Assembly (NCBI RefSeq): GCF_019510245.1
Contig: NZ_JAEKKT010000118.1
Location: 55,380 to 119,379 of the forward strand
Length of the DNA stretch: 64,000 bases
Origin: Streptomyces sp.
GTDB taxonomy: Bacteria > Actinomycetota > Actinomycetes > Streptomycetales > Streptomycetaceae
Direction of reading: 5' to 3'
Below are positions 17,512 to 26,942 of the stretch, in pieces. How positions within the stretch are numbered: position 1 is the stretch's first letter; every line of letters begins with the position of its first letter. A program made the translations under genes and the position numbers. The notes beneath the pieces are model-generated. The model was not told where the DNA came from. It was given only the letters and a program-made list of their open reading frames with translations, and did not search any database.

Positions 17512-17952
17512 ATGGGATCGGTACGCAAGGCGAGTGCCTGGCTCGGCCTCGTCGACGACAACGATGACGAGCGTTACTACGACGACGACTACTCCGAAGG
17601 GACCGAGCAGCCCGGGGATGCCTGGGTCACCGACCCCCGGGTCAAGGTGGCCACGGACACCGCCGAGGAGAAGGGCCGCCGGATCGGCACGGTCACCCCG
17701 GACAGCTTCCGGGACGCCCGCGCGATCGGCGAGCTGTTCCGCGAGGGCGTGCCGGTCATCGTGAACCTCACGGCCATGGAGCCGGGCGACGCCAAGCGCG
17801 TGGTCGACTTCGCGGCCGGGCTGACCTTCGGCCTGCGCGGCACGATCGAGCGGGTCGCCAACCGGGTCTTCCTGCTGACCCCCGCGAACACCGAGATCGT
17901 CAGCGGTGAGCCGGCCAGGCGCCGCGAGGACGGGTTCTTCAACCAGAGCTGA
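17512..17952 (+). CDS. sflA: SepF-like cell division protein
   Basis: 146 residues. A variable acidic N-terminus ([16 protein letters not shown]) leads to a SepF domain with [23 protein letters not shown] and [32 protein letters not shown]. SepF-type proteins polymerise and tether FtsZ to the membrane; the paralogues SflA/SflB of Streptomyces modulate sporulation septation. Position next to an acyl-CoA dehydrogenase and upstream of the aroH-der block suggests the SflA paralogue rather than the SepF of the ftsZ cluster; that assignment rests on remembered synteny. Start fixed by GAGAGGAGG five bases upstream of ATG. Confidence 0.8.
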   Translation: MGSVRKASAWLGLVDDNDDERYYDDDYSEGTEQPGDAWVTDPRVKVATDTAEEKGRRIGTVTPDSFRDARAIGELFREGVPVIVNLTAMEPGDAKRVVDFAAGLTFGLRGTIERVANRVFLLTPANTEIVSGEPARRREDGFFNQS

Positions 17953-17989
17953 GGCAGGGCCGCTCACCGGCCCCGCCCCCGCGCGGGGT

Positions 17990-19183
17990 TCACCGGAAGG
18001 CGTCGAGCCCGGTGAGTGCCTTGCCCAGCACCAGCTGGTGCATCTCGACGGTGCCCTCGTAGGTGAGCACCGATTCGAGGTTGGTCGCGTGCCGCATGAC
18101 GGGATATTCCAGGGAGATCCCGTTGGCGCCCAGGATCGTCCGTGCCGTACGGCAGATCTCGATGGCCTCGCGCACGTTGTTGAGCTTGCCGAAGCTGACC
18201 TGCTCGGGGCGCAGGCGGCCGGCATCCATCCGCCGCCCCAGGTGATGGGCGAGCAGGATTCCCTTGTGCAGTTCGACCGCCATGTCGGCGAGTTTGGCCT
18301 GGGTGAGCTGGAAGCCGCCGATGGGCCGACCGAACTGCTCGCGCGACTTCGCGTAGTCGACGGCGGTCTCGAAGCAGGTGCGGGCCGCGCCCATGGCGCC
18401 CCACACGATGCCGTACCGGGCGTGCGACAGGCAGCTGAGCGGCCCCTTGAGCCCGGTGACCTCGGGCAGCACGGCGTCGGCGGGCAGCCGTACGTCGTCC
18501 ATCACCAGCTCACTGGTGACACTGGCCCGCAGCGACCACTTGTGCCTGATCTCGGGCGCGGAGAACCCCGGCGTGTCGGTGGGGACGACAAACCCCCGGA
18601 TGCCGTTCTCCGTCTGCGCCCACACGACGGCTACGCCCGCCACCGACCCGTTGGTGATCCACATCTTCCGCCCGCTCAGCACCCAGTCGCCGCCTGCGTC
18701 GCGCCGGGCGTACGTCCGCATGGCGGCCGGGTCGGACCCGTGGTCCGGCTCGGTGAGCCCGAAGCACCCGATGACGTCACCGGCGGCCATGCCCGGCAGC
18801 CACCGCGACTTCTGTTCCTCACTCCCGAACCGGTGGATCGCGTACATGGCGAGCGACCCCTGCACCGACACCAGCGACCGGATGCCCGAGTCGGCGGCCT
18901 CCAGCTCCAGGCAGGCGAGCCCGTACTGCACGGCGGACGCCCCGGCGCACCCGTACCCGCTGAGCGACATCCCGAGCGCCCCGATCGAACCGAGCTCCTT
19001 GGCGAGCTCCCTGATGCCGGGCAGCTCGCCGCTCTCGTACCACTCGGCGACGAACGGCAGCACCCGATCCGCCGCCCAGCTCCGCACGGTCTCCCGGACG
19101 GCGAGATCCTCCGGCTCCAGAAGATCGTCGATCCCGAGCGGGTCACCGGCATCGAACGGAGGCAACTTCACGGACGCGGACAT
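17990..19183 (-). CDS. acyl-CoA dehydrogenase (glutaryl-CoA dehydrogenase-like)
   Basis: 397 residues with the complete acyl-CoA dehydrogenase fold: CFGLTEPDHGSDPAAM and KMWITNGSVAGVAVVWA bind FAD and substrate, YAKSREQFGRPIGGFQLTQAKLADM is the family signature, and the catalytic Glu lies in TYEGTVEMHQ (about 376). The TYEGT-type terminus with LxxLEATDSG-like sequence is closest to glutaryl-CoA dehydrogenases. It oxidises an acyl-CoA to the enoyl-CoA in the cytoplasm with electron transfer to ETF. GGGAGGG is 5 bp before the ATG. A perfect palindrome at 19198-19214 lies just upstream and probably controls it. It appears monocistronic. Confidence 0.9.
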   Translation of the reverse strand: MSASVKLPPFDAGDPLGIDDLLEPEDLAVRETVRSWAADRVLPFVAEWYESGELPGIRELAKELGSIGALGMSLSGYGCAGASAVQYGLACLELEAADSGIRSLVSVQGSLAMYAIHRFGSEEQKSRWLPGMAAGDVIGCFGLTEPDHGSDPAAMRTYARRDAGGDWVLSGRKMWITNGSVAGVAVVWAQTENGIRGFVVPTDTPGFSAPEIRHKWSLRASVTSELVMDDVRLPADAVLPEVTGLKGPLSCLSHARYGIVWGAMGAARTCFETAVDYAKSREQFGRPIGGFQLTQAKLADMAVELHKGILLAHHLGRRMDAGRLRPEQVSFGKLNNVREAIEICRTARTILGANGISLEYPVMRHATNLESVLTYEGTVEMHQLVLGKALTGLDAFR

Positions 19184-19197
19184 CAGAACCCTCCCAA

Positions 19198-19214
19198 AAC
19201 TAGCACCGCTAGTT
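19198..19214. promoter_or_regulatory. palindromic operator upstream of acyl-CoA dehydrogenase
   Basis: AACTAGCACCGCTAGTT is a perfect 7-bp inverted repeat with a 3-bp centre, 14 bp upstream of the start codon. Its form fits a TetR-family operator of the kind found before fatty-acid catabolism genes. No regulator gene is adjacent. Confidence 0.7.
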
Positions 19215-19260
19215 ACTCCAGCTTAGGCACAGTCTCCCTGTTCCCCCACCCCAGCACCAC

Positions 19261-19472
19261 CCGCGGCGCGTGGGCGGGAGAGACCTTGACCCGCACCCGC
19301 CAACGGCGAAGCACCCCCACAGGCCGCCCCACCCCTCCCCCAACCCGCACGGGCAGTGCGTCGGCGGGAAAGACCTCGACCCGCACCCGCCAACGGCGAA
19401 GCACCCCCACAGGTCGCCCCACCCCTCCCCCAACCCGTACGGGCGGCGCGCGGGTGGGAAAGGCCCTGCCCC
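19261..19472. repeat. 90-bp tandem repeat (2.3 copies)
   Basis: Two full units (19261-19350 and 19351-19440) and the start of a third share, for example, CCGCACCCGCCAACGGCGAA and CCACCCCTCCCCCAACCC with exact 90-bp spacing. They lie between the exporter stop and the operator of the acyl-CoA dehydrogenase. The intergenic stretch 19215-19490 holds nothing else recognisable. Confidence 0.9.
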
Positions 19473-19490
19473 ACGCCCCTCCGGGAGGCG

Positions 19491-21107
19491 CTACGCCGAG
19501 ACGCGGGAGCGTTCGGGTTCGCGAGGGGCCGGGAGGTCCACCGCGGCAGCGGTGTCCGCGCAGTGCATGGCACGCGGCAGGCGCAGGGCCATCACCGCCC
19601 CCAGCAACAACAACCCCGCACTCACCAGCAACGTCACATGCAGCCCGTGCACGTAGGAGTCCCGCGCCGCCCGCCGCAACGTCGCCCCGGCCGCCCCGCC
19701 CAGCCGGCCGGCGACCTCGTACGCCTCGCCCAGCGAATGCCCCGCCGCGGCCGACGCCGACGCCGGCACCCCCGGCACCCCGGCCAGCCCCGGCGCATAC
19801 GCCGCGTTCATCACACTGCCGAGGAGCGCGATCCCGATCCCGGCGCCCAGCTGGTACGACGTCTCGCCGATCGCCGCCGCCCCGCCGGCCTGCGCCGCCG
19901 GCGCCTCGCTCAGCATCGATTCGTACGCCCCGAAGAGCGTGGTCTCCAGACCGAAGCCCAGGAGCAGGAAGCCGACGAGCAGCAGGACCGCGTTGTCGGT
20001 GCCGCCCATCGCCGTCAGCGTGAGCACCGCCGCCGCGGTCAGGCAGAAGCCGAAGCACACCATCCGGCGCGGCCCGAAGCGCCGCAGCAGACGCGCCCCG
20101 GCCAGTCCCGCCGCCATCGCGGCGAGCGTCAGCGGCAGCAGTCGTAGCCCCGTCTGCAACGGTGAGAGCCCCAGCACGAGTTGCAGGTACTGCGCGGCGA
20201 TCAGCTCGAGACCCACCAGCGCCAGCATCGCCAGCACGATGCAGCCCACCGCCGTGCAGAACGCCGGCCGCGCGAACATCTTCAGGTCCACCAGCGGGAA
20301 CGCCCGCCGCCGTTGCCGCCGTACGAAGAACGCGAGGAGCAGGGCGCCGAGCACGAGCGGCGCCACCGTCAGCGCGCTGCCCGCCGGCTCGCCGCCGCCC
20401 AGGCGCTTCACCGCGAACACCACGCCGAACAGGCCGACCGCCGCCGTCAGCGCGCCGACCACGTCCCAGGGGCCGTCGCGGTCGCCGCGGGACTCGGGGA
20501 GGAGGAGACGCCCCACCGGCAGGCTGACCAGCATCAGCGGGATGTTGACCAGGAAGACGGAACCCCACCAGAAGTGTTCGAGGAGGAAGCCGCCGAGGAG
20601 AGGGCCGACGGCCGCGCCGACCGCGGCGACCGCGCTCCAGATGCCTATGGCGAGGGCCCGCTCACGACGGTCGGGGAAGACCTGGCGCAGGATGGAGAGG
20701 GTCGCCGGCATGATCATCGCACCGCCGACGCCGAGCAGTGCCCGGGCTCCGATCAGCGCCGCCGCGCTCGGCGCGAGGGCGGCCGCCGCGGAGGCGATGC
20801 CGAACAGGGCGTAGCCGAGGAGCAGGACCCGGCGCCGGCCCACCCGGTCGCCGAGCGTGCCGAACAGGATCAGCAGCGAGGCGCAGACAAGCGGGTAGAC
20901 GTCGACGATCCAGAGCAGCTCCATGGCCCCGGGCTTGAGGTCCTCGGTGACCGCGGGCACCGCGACGTGCAGCACGGTCGCGTCGAGGGCGACCAGCAGC
21001 AGGCTGACGCAGAGCACGACGAGGACGACCCAGCGGTTGGCACCGAGACCGGCCCTGGACACCGCACGACGGCGCGGTCGTACGGCGGCCGTGGTCGTCC
21101 CGGACAT
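19491..21107 (-). CDS. MFS drug exporter, DHA2 (14-TMS) family
   Basis: 538 residues, the size of 14-helix EmrB/QacA-type proton antiporters. The motif LDATVLHVAVPAVTEDL in helix 1, the loop LGDRVGRRRVLLLGYALFGIAS (motif A) and LLGVGGAMIMPATLSILRQVFPDRRERALAIGIWSAVAAVGAAVGPLLGG (motif C) are clear. It probably exports lipophilic cations or antibiotics; the substrate is unknown. The ATG at 21107 was chosen because GGGAGG lies 7 bp upstream and the Arg-rich cytoplasmic N-terminus begins there. No TetR-type regulator adjoins it. Divergent from the membrane glycosyltransferase. Confidence 0.9.
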   Translation of the reverse strand: MSGTTTAAVRPRRRAVSRAGLGANRWVVLVVLCVSLLLVALDATVLHVAVPAVTEDLKPGAMELLWIVDVYPLVCASLLILFGTLGDRVGRRRVLLLGYALFGIASAAAALAPSAAALIGARALLGVGGAMIMPATLSILRQVFPDRRERALAIGIWSAVAAVGAAVGPLLGGFLLEHFWWGSVFLVNIPLMLVSLPVGRLLLPESRGDRDGPWDVVGALTAAVGLFGVVFAVKRLGGGEPAGSALTVAPLVLGALLLAFFVRRQRRRAFPLVDLKMFARPAFCTAVGCIVLAMLALVGLELIAAQYLQLVLGLSPLQTGLRLLPLTLAAMAAGLAGARLLRRFGPRRMVCFGFCLTAAAVLTLTAMGGTDNAVLLLVGFLLLGFGLETTLFGAYESMLSEAPAAQAGGAAAIGETSYQLGAGIGIALLGSVMNAAYAPGLAGVPGVPASASAAAGHSLGEAYEVAGRLGGAAGATLRRAARDSYVHGLHVTLLVSAGLLLLGAVMALRLPRAMHCADTAAAVDLPAPREPERSRVSA

Positions 21108-21354
21108 GTACGTACCTCCCAGATGGTCCCTCGCGGGCGGCGGACCGGCGGGGCGGGGACTCCCCGTCGTACGGCCGGAGAGGAGCGGGGTCTCCGGCCC
21201 GCGCATACGAACGCGAGTGACATGTCAGCGTACGCGAGTTCGTTGCGGGGGCACGTGGCGGACCTCTCACACGCCCCGGAGAACTCATGTGGCGTACGCC
21301 ACTGCCCCCGCCCTGCACCACGCCCGCGTGCACCTCGCGGTTCCGCGTCCCGTC

Positions 21355-21360
21355 GATAAT
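21355..21360 (+). promoter_or_regulatory. -10 box for leaderless glycosyltransferase mRNA
   Basis: GATAAT ends 7 bp before the GTG at 21368, which puts the transcription start at the start codon. No clear -35 and no Shine-Dalgarno are seen. Confidence 0.5.
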
Positions 21361-21367
21361 CGAGCCC

Positions 21368-22681
21368 GTGACCGATCTTGAGACTTCCGTGGCGGCACCG
21401 CGCGCCCCCGCTCCGCGCCGGGCGGCGCCGGCCCTGCTCGGATACGCGGCCGTACGCGCCCTCGGCCTGGTCGTGCTGGCCGGATGGAGCGCGGCACGCG
21501 GCAAGAACGCGTACACCCTGTTGACGGCGCGCTGGGACTCGCTGTGGTACACCCGGGTCGCCGAACTGGGCTACGGCTACGAGGTACGGCTGCCGAACGG
21601 CGACGTCCACTCCAACCTGGCCTTCTTCCCGCTGCTGCCCTGGCTGGAGCGCCTGCTGCACGCGCTCGCGCCGCTGTCGTACGCCGACGCCGGCTTCACG
21701 GTGAGCCTGCTCGCCTCGCTCGCCGCGGCCTGGGGGGTCTTCGCCGTCACGGATCTCGTGTACGGCTCGCGGGCCGGGGTCTGCGCCGTGCTGGTGTGGG
21801 CCGTGCTGCCCGTCGGGATCGTGCAGTCGATGGCGTACAGCGAGTCGCTGTTCACGGCGCTGGCGGCGTGGTCGCTGTACGCCGTGCTGACCGGCCGCTG
21901 GGTGACCGCCGGGATGCTGGCGGCGCTGGCGGGACTGACCCGGCCGGTGGGGCTCGCCGTGGTGGCGGCGGTGTGGACGGCGGGGGTGGTCTCGTTCGTG
22001 CGGGAACGAGGCAGGGGCGCGCGGCACGGTGGTACGGATCAGCCGACCGGCGCGCATCTCGACGAACGCGCCCCCGAAGCATCCGGCGCCGCTCGCGCCC
22101 GGCGCGCCCCGCGGGCAACTGGCGCACCCGTCGCAGCGCACGCCCCCCTCGGCACCGCCCCCGGCACCACCCCCGGCTCCCCCGTCCGGCGCCGCGCCCT
22201 CGGCATGCTCCTCGCTCCCGTCGGCACCGCCGCCTATGTCCTGTGGGTCGGCCACCGCACCGGCCGGGGTCCGCTCGGCTACCTGGACGTCCAGGCGGGC
22301 TGGCGCAACGGCTTCGACGGCGGCTATGCGTTCGCACGCTTCGTCGCCGACAAGTTCACGTCATTTCCGTCCGCTGCGGCCGGAGCGGGTTTGATCCTCG
22401 GCGTCGGCCTGCTGCTGTGGCTCTACGTGACCGGCGTCCGCCAGCGGCAGCCGCTTCCCCTGCTGGTCTACACGGGTGTCGTCCTCGCCCTGGCGCTGTG
22501 CGCGTCGAGCTACTTCGGATCCAAGCCGCGGCTGCTGATGCCGGCCTTCCCGGTCCTGCTGCCCCTCGCCCGGGCCCTCGCCCGGCTGCGCACCAGCAGA
22601 TCGGCGCTGGTCACGGCGGGTGTGGCGGTGGCCTCGGCGATCTATGGCGCGTTCTGGCTGAACGGCTCCGGACCTCCATGA
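21368..22681 (+). CDS. integral membrane mannosyltransferase-like protein
   Basis: 437 residues, about ten hydrophobic helices. LTARWDSLWYTRVAELGY has the acidic-loop WDS-x-WY pattern of GT-C enzymes of the PIG-V/GPI mannosyltransferase 2 type, which use lipid-linked sugars on the outer face of the membrane. NLAFFPLLPWLER, MAYSESLFTALAAWSLYA and the C-terminal SKPRLLMPAFPVLLPLA recur in these proteins. A hydrophilic Ala/Arg/Pro-rich segment of about 60 residues (about 215-280) interrupts the helices. The GTG was chosen because it starts VTDLETSVAAPRA, 7 bp after a GATAAT box; the longer upstream frame is not protein-like. Confidence 0.75.
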   Translation: MTDLETSVAAPRAPAPRRAAPALLGYAAVRALGLVVLAGWSAARGKNAYTLLTARWDSLWYTRVAELGYGYEVRLPNGDVHSNLAFFPLLPWLERLLHALAPLSYADAGFTVSLLASLAAAWGVFAVTDLVYGSRAGVCAVLVWAVLPVGIVQSMAYSESLFTALAAWSLYAVLTGRWVTAGMLAALAGLTRPVGLAVVAAVWTAGVVSFVRERGRGARHGGTDQPTGAHLDERAPEASGAARARRAPRATGAPVAAHAPLGTAPGTTPGSPVRRRALGMLLAPVGTAAYVLWVGHRTGRGPLGYLDVQAGWRNGFDGGYAFARFVADKFTSFPSAAAGAGLILGVGLLLWLYVTGVRQRQPLPLLVYTGVVLALALCASSYFGSKPRLLMPAFPVLLPLARALARLRTSRSALVTAGVAVASAIYGAFWLNGSGPP

Positions 22682-22919
22682 TCATTTCGGTGGGCCCGAT
22701 GAGCAGCGGGAGAATTCCACCCCATGCTTTGGTTAACGAATTCATAAGTGCCATAAAACGGCGACCCGACATGATCAAAGGAATTGAAGGGCAGACCCGC
22801 CGAGGATTACGGAATCCTTAGAATTCGGAGACCTCCTGAGAGGTTTCCCACATCACATCGTCATCACAAAGCCGCTGTTTCGACCGGGAACAGAGCTCAC
22901 TCGCTGTAACGTCGATTGG
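22682..22919. other. low-GC intergenic stretch
   Basis: This region is strikingly A/T-rich for the window (for example TTGGTTAACGAATTCATAAG). A 47-codon frame (22678-22821) overlaps the previous stop as ATGA but has atypical codons, including a TTA; I do not call it. A hairpin lies at 22827-22848. Confidence 0.5.
22827..22848 (+). terminator. probable terminator of the membrane glycosyltransferase
   Basis: GGAGACCTC and GAGGTTTCC pair over 9 bp (one G-U) with a CTGA loop, 145 bp past the stop codon. Confidence 0.45.
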
Positions 22920-23939
22920 GTGCGTACCGAACGAAACCTCACCCGTCTGGACCGGGTGTTCGCCAGGCTGGACCGTGAGCCGGAACGGCCGGCCCACATT
23001 GATGTGCCGAAGATGAGCCGGCACCGGGTCGTGTTGTTCACCGCGACCCTCGCCTTCTACCTGGCGATCGTGTGGGCCGTCGTGATCACGTCCTGGCTGG
23101 TCCGGCTCGACTGGCAGGTCATGTTCTTCCGGCCGTACCAGCAGTGGTCGGGGATCCACTGGTTCGTCGACTACTACGTGGTCCTCGGCCAGCGCGGCCC
23201 GACCGCCGTCATGGTCGCGGCCTGGCTGGGCTGGCGCTCCTGGCGGCAGCACACCCTGCGCCCACTGCTCACGCTCGGCGCCTCGCTGCTGCTGCTCAAC
23301 ATCACCGTCGGCGCCGCCAAGCTCGGCATGGGGCGCCTCGGACCGCACTACGCGACCGTCATCGGCTCGAACGAGATGGGCCTGGGCGGCGATATATTCC
23401 CCAGCGGACACACCGCCAACGCGGTGGTGACCTGGGGAATTCTGGCATATCTGGCCTCCACCCCGAGAGCCCGCCGCTGGCTCTCCGCCGCCTCGGCGGT
23501 CACCTCCCTCGGCGTCGGCATGTCCACCGTCTACCTCGGTACGCACTGGCTGAGCGACGTGTTGCTGGGCTGGGCGGCGGGGCTGCTGATCCTGCTGGCG
23601 CTGCCGTGGTGCGAGCCGTTCATCGCCCGCGCCGAGGCCTGGCTCTTCGACCTGCGCGACCGTTGGCGCGCCCGCCGCGGCAGCACGGTGCCCGTGCCCG
23701 TCCCGGTGCCCGTGGCCCTCAAGCCGCGCCCGGCGCCGGTCGAGCAGACGACGCCGGAGCCCGAGCCGGCCTCCCTGGGCCGCCCGCCCAGGGCCCCGAT
23801 CCACCTGGCGCCCGGTCCGCACACGGCCCGCTCGGAGCGCACCCCGGTGACCCCGGCGGGCAGCCGCCGCCCGCAGCACCCCGAGCGGCAGCCGCGCGGC
23901 ACCGCCGCCCAGCCGGCCCGCCCGCTGACGGGCGGCTGA
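22920..23939 (+). CDS. PAP2 superfamily lipid phosphatase
   Basis: 339 residues. Six hydrophobic segments carry the three phosphatase signatures: AAKLGMGRLGPHYA (motif 1), FPSGHTANA (motif 2) and STVYLGTHWLSDVLLG (motif 3, His and Asp). Such enzymes dephosphorylate polyprenyl- or diacylglycerol-phosphates at the outer membrane leaflet. From about residue 255 the C-terminus is a proline-rich, basic tail (VPVPVPVPVALKPRP) not needed for the fold. GTG at 22920 was used; a TGTAAC box ends 9 bp upstream and there is no good Shine-Dalgarno, so this mRNA may be nearly leaderless. Confidence 0.88.
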   Translation: MRTERNLTRLDRVFARLDREPERPAHIDVPKMSRHRVVLFTATLAFYLAIVWAVVITSWLVRLDWQVMFFRPYQQWSGIHWFVDYYVVLGQRGPTAVMVAAWLGWRSWRQHTLRPLLTLGASLLLLNITVGAAKLGMGRLGPHYATVIGSNEMGLGGDIFPSGHTANAVVTWGILAYLASTPRARRWLSAASAVTSLGVGMSTVYLGTHWLSDVLLGWAAGLLILLALPWCEPFIARAEAWLFDLRDRWRARRGSTVPVPVPVPVALKPRPAPVEQTTPEPEPASLGRPPRAPIHLAPGPHTARSERTPVTPAGSRRPQHPERQPRGTAAQPARPLTGG

Positions 23940-23990
23940 CGGCCCCACGGACGCGACAACGGGGTCCCGGTACGCACAACCCGCCCCGGC

Positions 23991-24039
23991 ACGGCGAAGG
24001 CCCCGGTTCCCGCAGCACGGGAACCGGGGCCTTCGCCGT
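23991..24039. terminator. very strong bidirectional terminator
   Basis: A perfect 22-bp stem (ACGGCGAAGGCCCCGGTTCC plus CG, with its complement) closes a CAGCA loop. It lies between the convergent PAP2 and I78 genes. Confidence 0.9.
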
Positions 24040-24046
24040 CGTACGG

Positions 24047-24262
24047 TCAGCCCTTCCAGGCGCGCGCCACGACGCCGTCCCGTACCTCGAAGTTGAGCCG
24101 CCCCATCCGGTACTCCATGGTGATGATCGCGCCCGGCGGCAGCGAGCGCACCGTGGTCCATCCCCGCTGCCGGGCGAGCCGTTCCGCGTCGCCCGCGTCG
24201 CGGCCTACGTACCCTTGCGGGCTGTCCTGGGGCTCCGTCGGCGGAGCGGTGTCCGGTGCCAT
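24047..24262 (-). CDS. I78 family peptidase inhibitor
   Basis: 71-residue protein with the I78 core: GRDAGDAERLARQRGWTTV, then LPPGAIITMEYRMGRLNFEV and a terminal DGVVARAWKG. Members of this family resemble small serine-protease inhibitors; no signal peptide is visible, so this one is probably cytoplasmic. ATG at 24262 was preferred because TAGCGT (24270-24275) ends 7 bp upstream, giving a leaderless mRNA. A GTG at 24271 is the alternative start. Confidence 0.8.
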   Translation of the reverse strand: MAPDTAPPTEPQDSPQGYVGRDAGDAERLARQRGWTTVRSLPPGAIITMEYRMGRLNFEVRDGVVARAWKG

Positions 24263-24269
24263 ACGGCCC

Positions 24270-24275
24270 ACGCTA
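24270..24275 (-). promoter_or_regulatory. -10 box for leaderless I78 inhibitor mRNA
   Basis: TAGCGT on the minus strand, 7 bp from the ATG, with a weak TTCCGT 17 bp further upstream. Confidence 0.45.
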
Positions 24276-24703
24276 GGCCGCTTCCGGCGGCGACGGAAGC
24301 CGAAGTCCCGCGTCCGTACCCGGTCACGCTTCTGTCACAGAATCACGACACGCGTTTCGATCGAACTCCGTCACACGTTCGAGCGGTTCCATGCGCCTTC
24401 CTGGCGCATTCGAGCGCAATTCCCCGGCGCCGGTAGGGTCTTCCGAAAAAACGCCGGAAAGAACCGGACACCGGGATCCGGGGCACTCCGGCACGCGCAT
24501 TCCATTCCGATTCCGGCGGCCCGCGCCGAAGCTGACACCGCATAAGAGATTCACCGGTTCGGCACAGAACCCCCGTACCGCACGGGCAGGACCGGGGTTG
24601 CGGCGACGTGAACTCGGAGAGTGCCGTCCGCACCTGAATCGCCCTCGCATACGGGCGCGCGCCCCCATTCGGAGCATGCACATGCCCCTACGGAACGCAC
24701 CGT
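24272..24703. other. intergenic region, nothing recognised
   Basis: Several short frames are open here, but none has Streptomyces-like codon use with a ribosome site or a recognisable product. It contains scattered A/T-rich words (TTCTGTCACAGAATCACG) and no clear RNA structure. Confidence 0.4.
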
Positions 24704-24730
24704 GCCCCGCCCGGTCGGACCGGGCGGGGC
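24704..24730. terminator. terminator downstream of the Rpf-LysM gene
   Basis: GCCCCGCCCGGTC and its perfect complement separated by one base; 13-bp arms, 27 bp beyond the stop codon. Confidence 0.75.
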
Positions 24731-24756
24731 AGGGCGGTGCGGGGCGGGGGTTCGCG

Positions 24757-25992
<1,236 letters not shown>

Positions 25993-26778
25993 GTGCCGCG
26001 CATGCTCGACGTCAGCGACGAGGTACGAGCCGAGATCGGCGACGAAGAAGCCGACCGGCTGCTCGCCGGAGACAACGCCCCGGGCAGTTACGACTGCACG
26101 TCCTGCCGCACCCCGGGCGACTCCGAACAGGAGCGCACCAGCACCGTCCTGTTCATCGGCGACGAGACCGCCGTCCTCGCCTTCGCCCATGCCACCTGCC
26201 TGCCCTCGCAGGTCGTCCAGGTCACCGAGGAGCAGTTGCAGGGCGCGGTCCGCTCCATCAGCGGCGACGGCGCGCCCGGTGGCGGGGCGCAGAAGTCCGC
26301 GCCCGAACAGGCGGTGCTCGGGGTGACCAGCGGACTCGTGCTGATCGCCGGGGAGTTGCACCCCGCGCTGGTGGTGGAGCCGACCTCGCCGATCGTGCGG
26401 CCCGGTACGGACGGGGTGGGCGACGACTTCCTGCCGCTCCTCATCGAGCAGGGCTTCATGCCGGTGCCGCAGCTGACGGCGGTGCCGCCGGTGCTGCACG
26501 GGTGGTCGGTGCTGCTGGCGGTGGGTCAGCTGCACGCGGTGCTGCAGCCCGGGCCGGCGGGCGGGCAGCCGGTGGCGTGGTGGCAGGCGCATCAGCCGCT
26601 GCAGGTGACCGACGGGTGGCGGGCGGCCGCCAACAAGCACCAGCAGGTGCTGATGTTCGCGGCGCCGGTGGGGTCGATCGGGCGGCAGCCCCGGGAGGAC
26701 CTGCTGCGCGACGCGATCGACAAGGCGGCGGCGAACGGGAAGCTGGTCGCGGCGGCGTTGCCGCTGGCGGGGGTCTGA
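25993..26778 (+). CDS. conserved Streptomyces protein of unknown function
   Basis: 261 residues, no signal peptide or membrane helix. I do not recognise a named domain. Visible features are an acidic N-terminus (LDVSDEVRAEIGDEEADRLL), a Cys pair in YDCTSCRTPG followed by a hydrophobic strand TSTVLFIGDETAVLAFAHATC, and a Trp/Gln-rich C-terminal region (VAWWQAHQPLQVTDGW). The Cys-x2-Cys with a later Cys could bind metal (inference). GTG at 25993 chosen because GAGGGAG lies 5 bp upstream. It looks monocistronic and may be genus-restricted. Confidence 0.7.
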   Translation: MPRMLDVSDEVRAEIGDEEADRLLAGDNAPGSYDCTSCRTPGDSEQERTSTVLFIGDETAVLAFAHATCLPSQVVQVTEEQLQGAVRSISGDGAPGGGAQKSAPEQAVLGVTSGLVLIAGELHPALVVEPTSPIVRPGTDGVGDDFLPLLIEQGFMPVPQLTAVPPVLHGWSVLLAVGQLHAVLQPGPAGGQPVAWWQAHQPLQVTDGWRAAANKHQQVLMFAAPVGSIGRQPREDLLRDAIDKAAANGKLVAAALPLAGV

Positions 26779-26795
26779 GGGGCGCCCACGCGGGG

Positions 26796-26850
26796 TGGGA
26801 ACTGCCGTGCGTGAGCGGCTGCGGGTAGTCCGTAGCTGGCCGCGCAGTTC
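26796..26850 (-). repeat. dispersed repeat, family G, partial copy C
   Basis: On the minus strand this reads GCGCGGCCAGCTACGGACTA, then CCCGCAGCC. It corresponds to the right half of copy B (GGCGCGACCAGCC, then CCCGCAG). GGAACTGC and GCAGTTCC at its ends can form a hairpin. It directly abuts family P copy 2. Confidence 0.6.
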
Positions 26851-26882
26851 CTCCCCCAGCCTTCGGCCGGGGGTACCCCCAG
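26850..26882. repeat. palindromic dispersed repeat, family P, copy 2 (inverted)
   Basis: CCTCCCCCAGCC, then CGGGGGTACCCCCAG. The inverse of copies 1 and 3 with a shorter middle; it lies in the space between two plus-strand genes. Confidence 0.8.
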
Positions 26883-26942
26883 CGCCCTGAACGAGCGCCT
26901 CAGGGGCCGCATCTCTTTGAAGACCTGGTCGTTTGGACATAC

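Noticed and set aside
19261..19472. CRISPR array
   Set aside because: Units are contiguous 90-bp repeats without unique spacers, and no cas genes are near.
22678..22821. Small 47-residue protein gene
   Set aside because: The ATGA overlap is attractive, but codon use is atypical (ATA, AAA, TTA) and the DNA is A/T-rich, more like an untranslated region. Left as a finding only.
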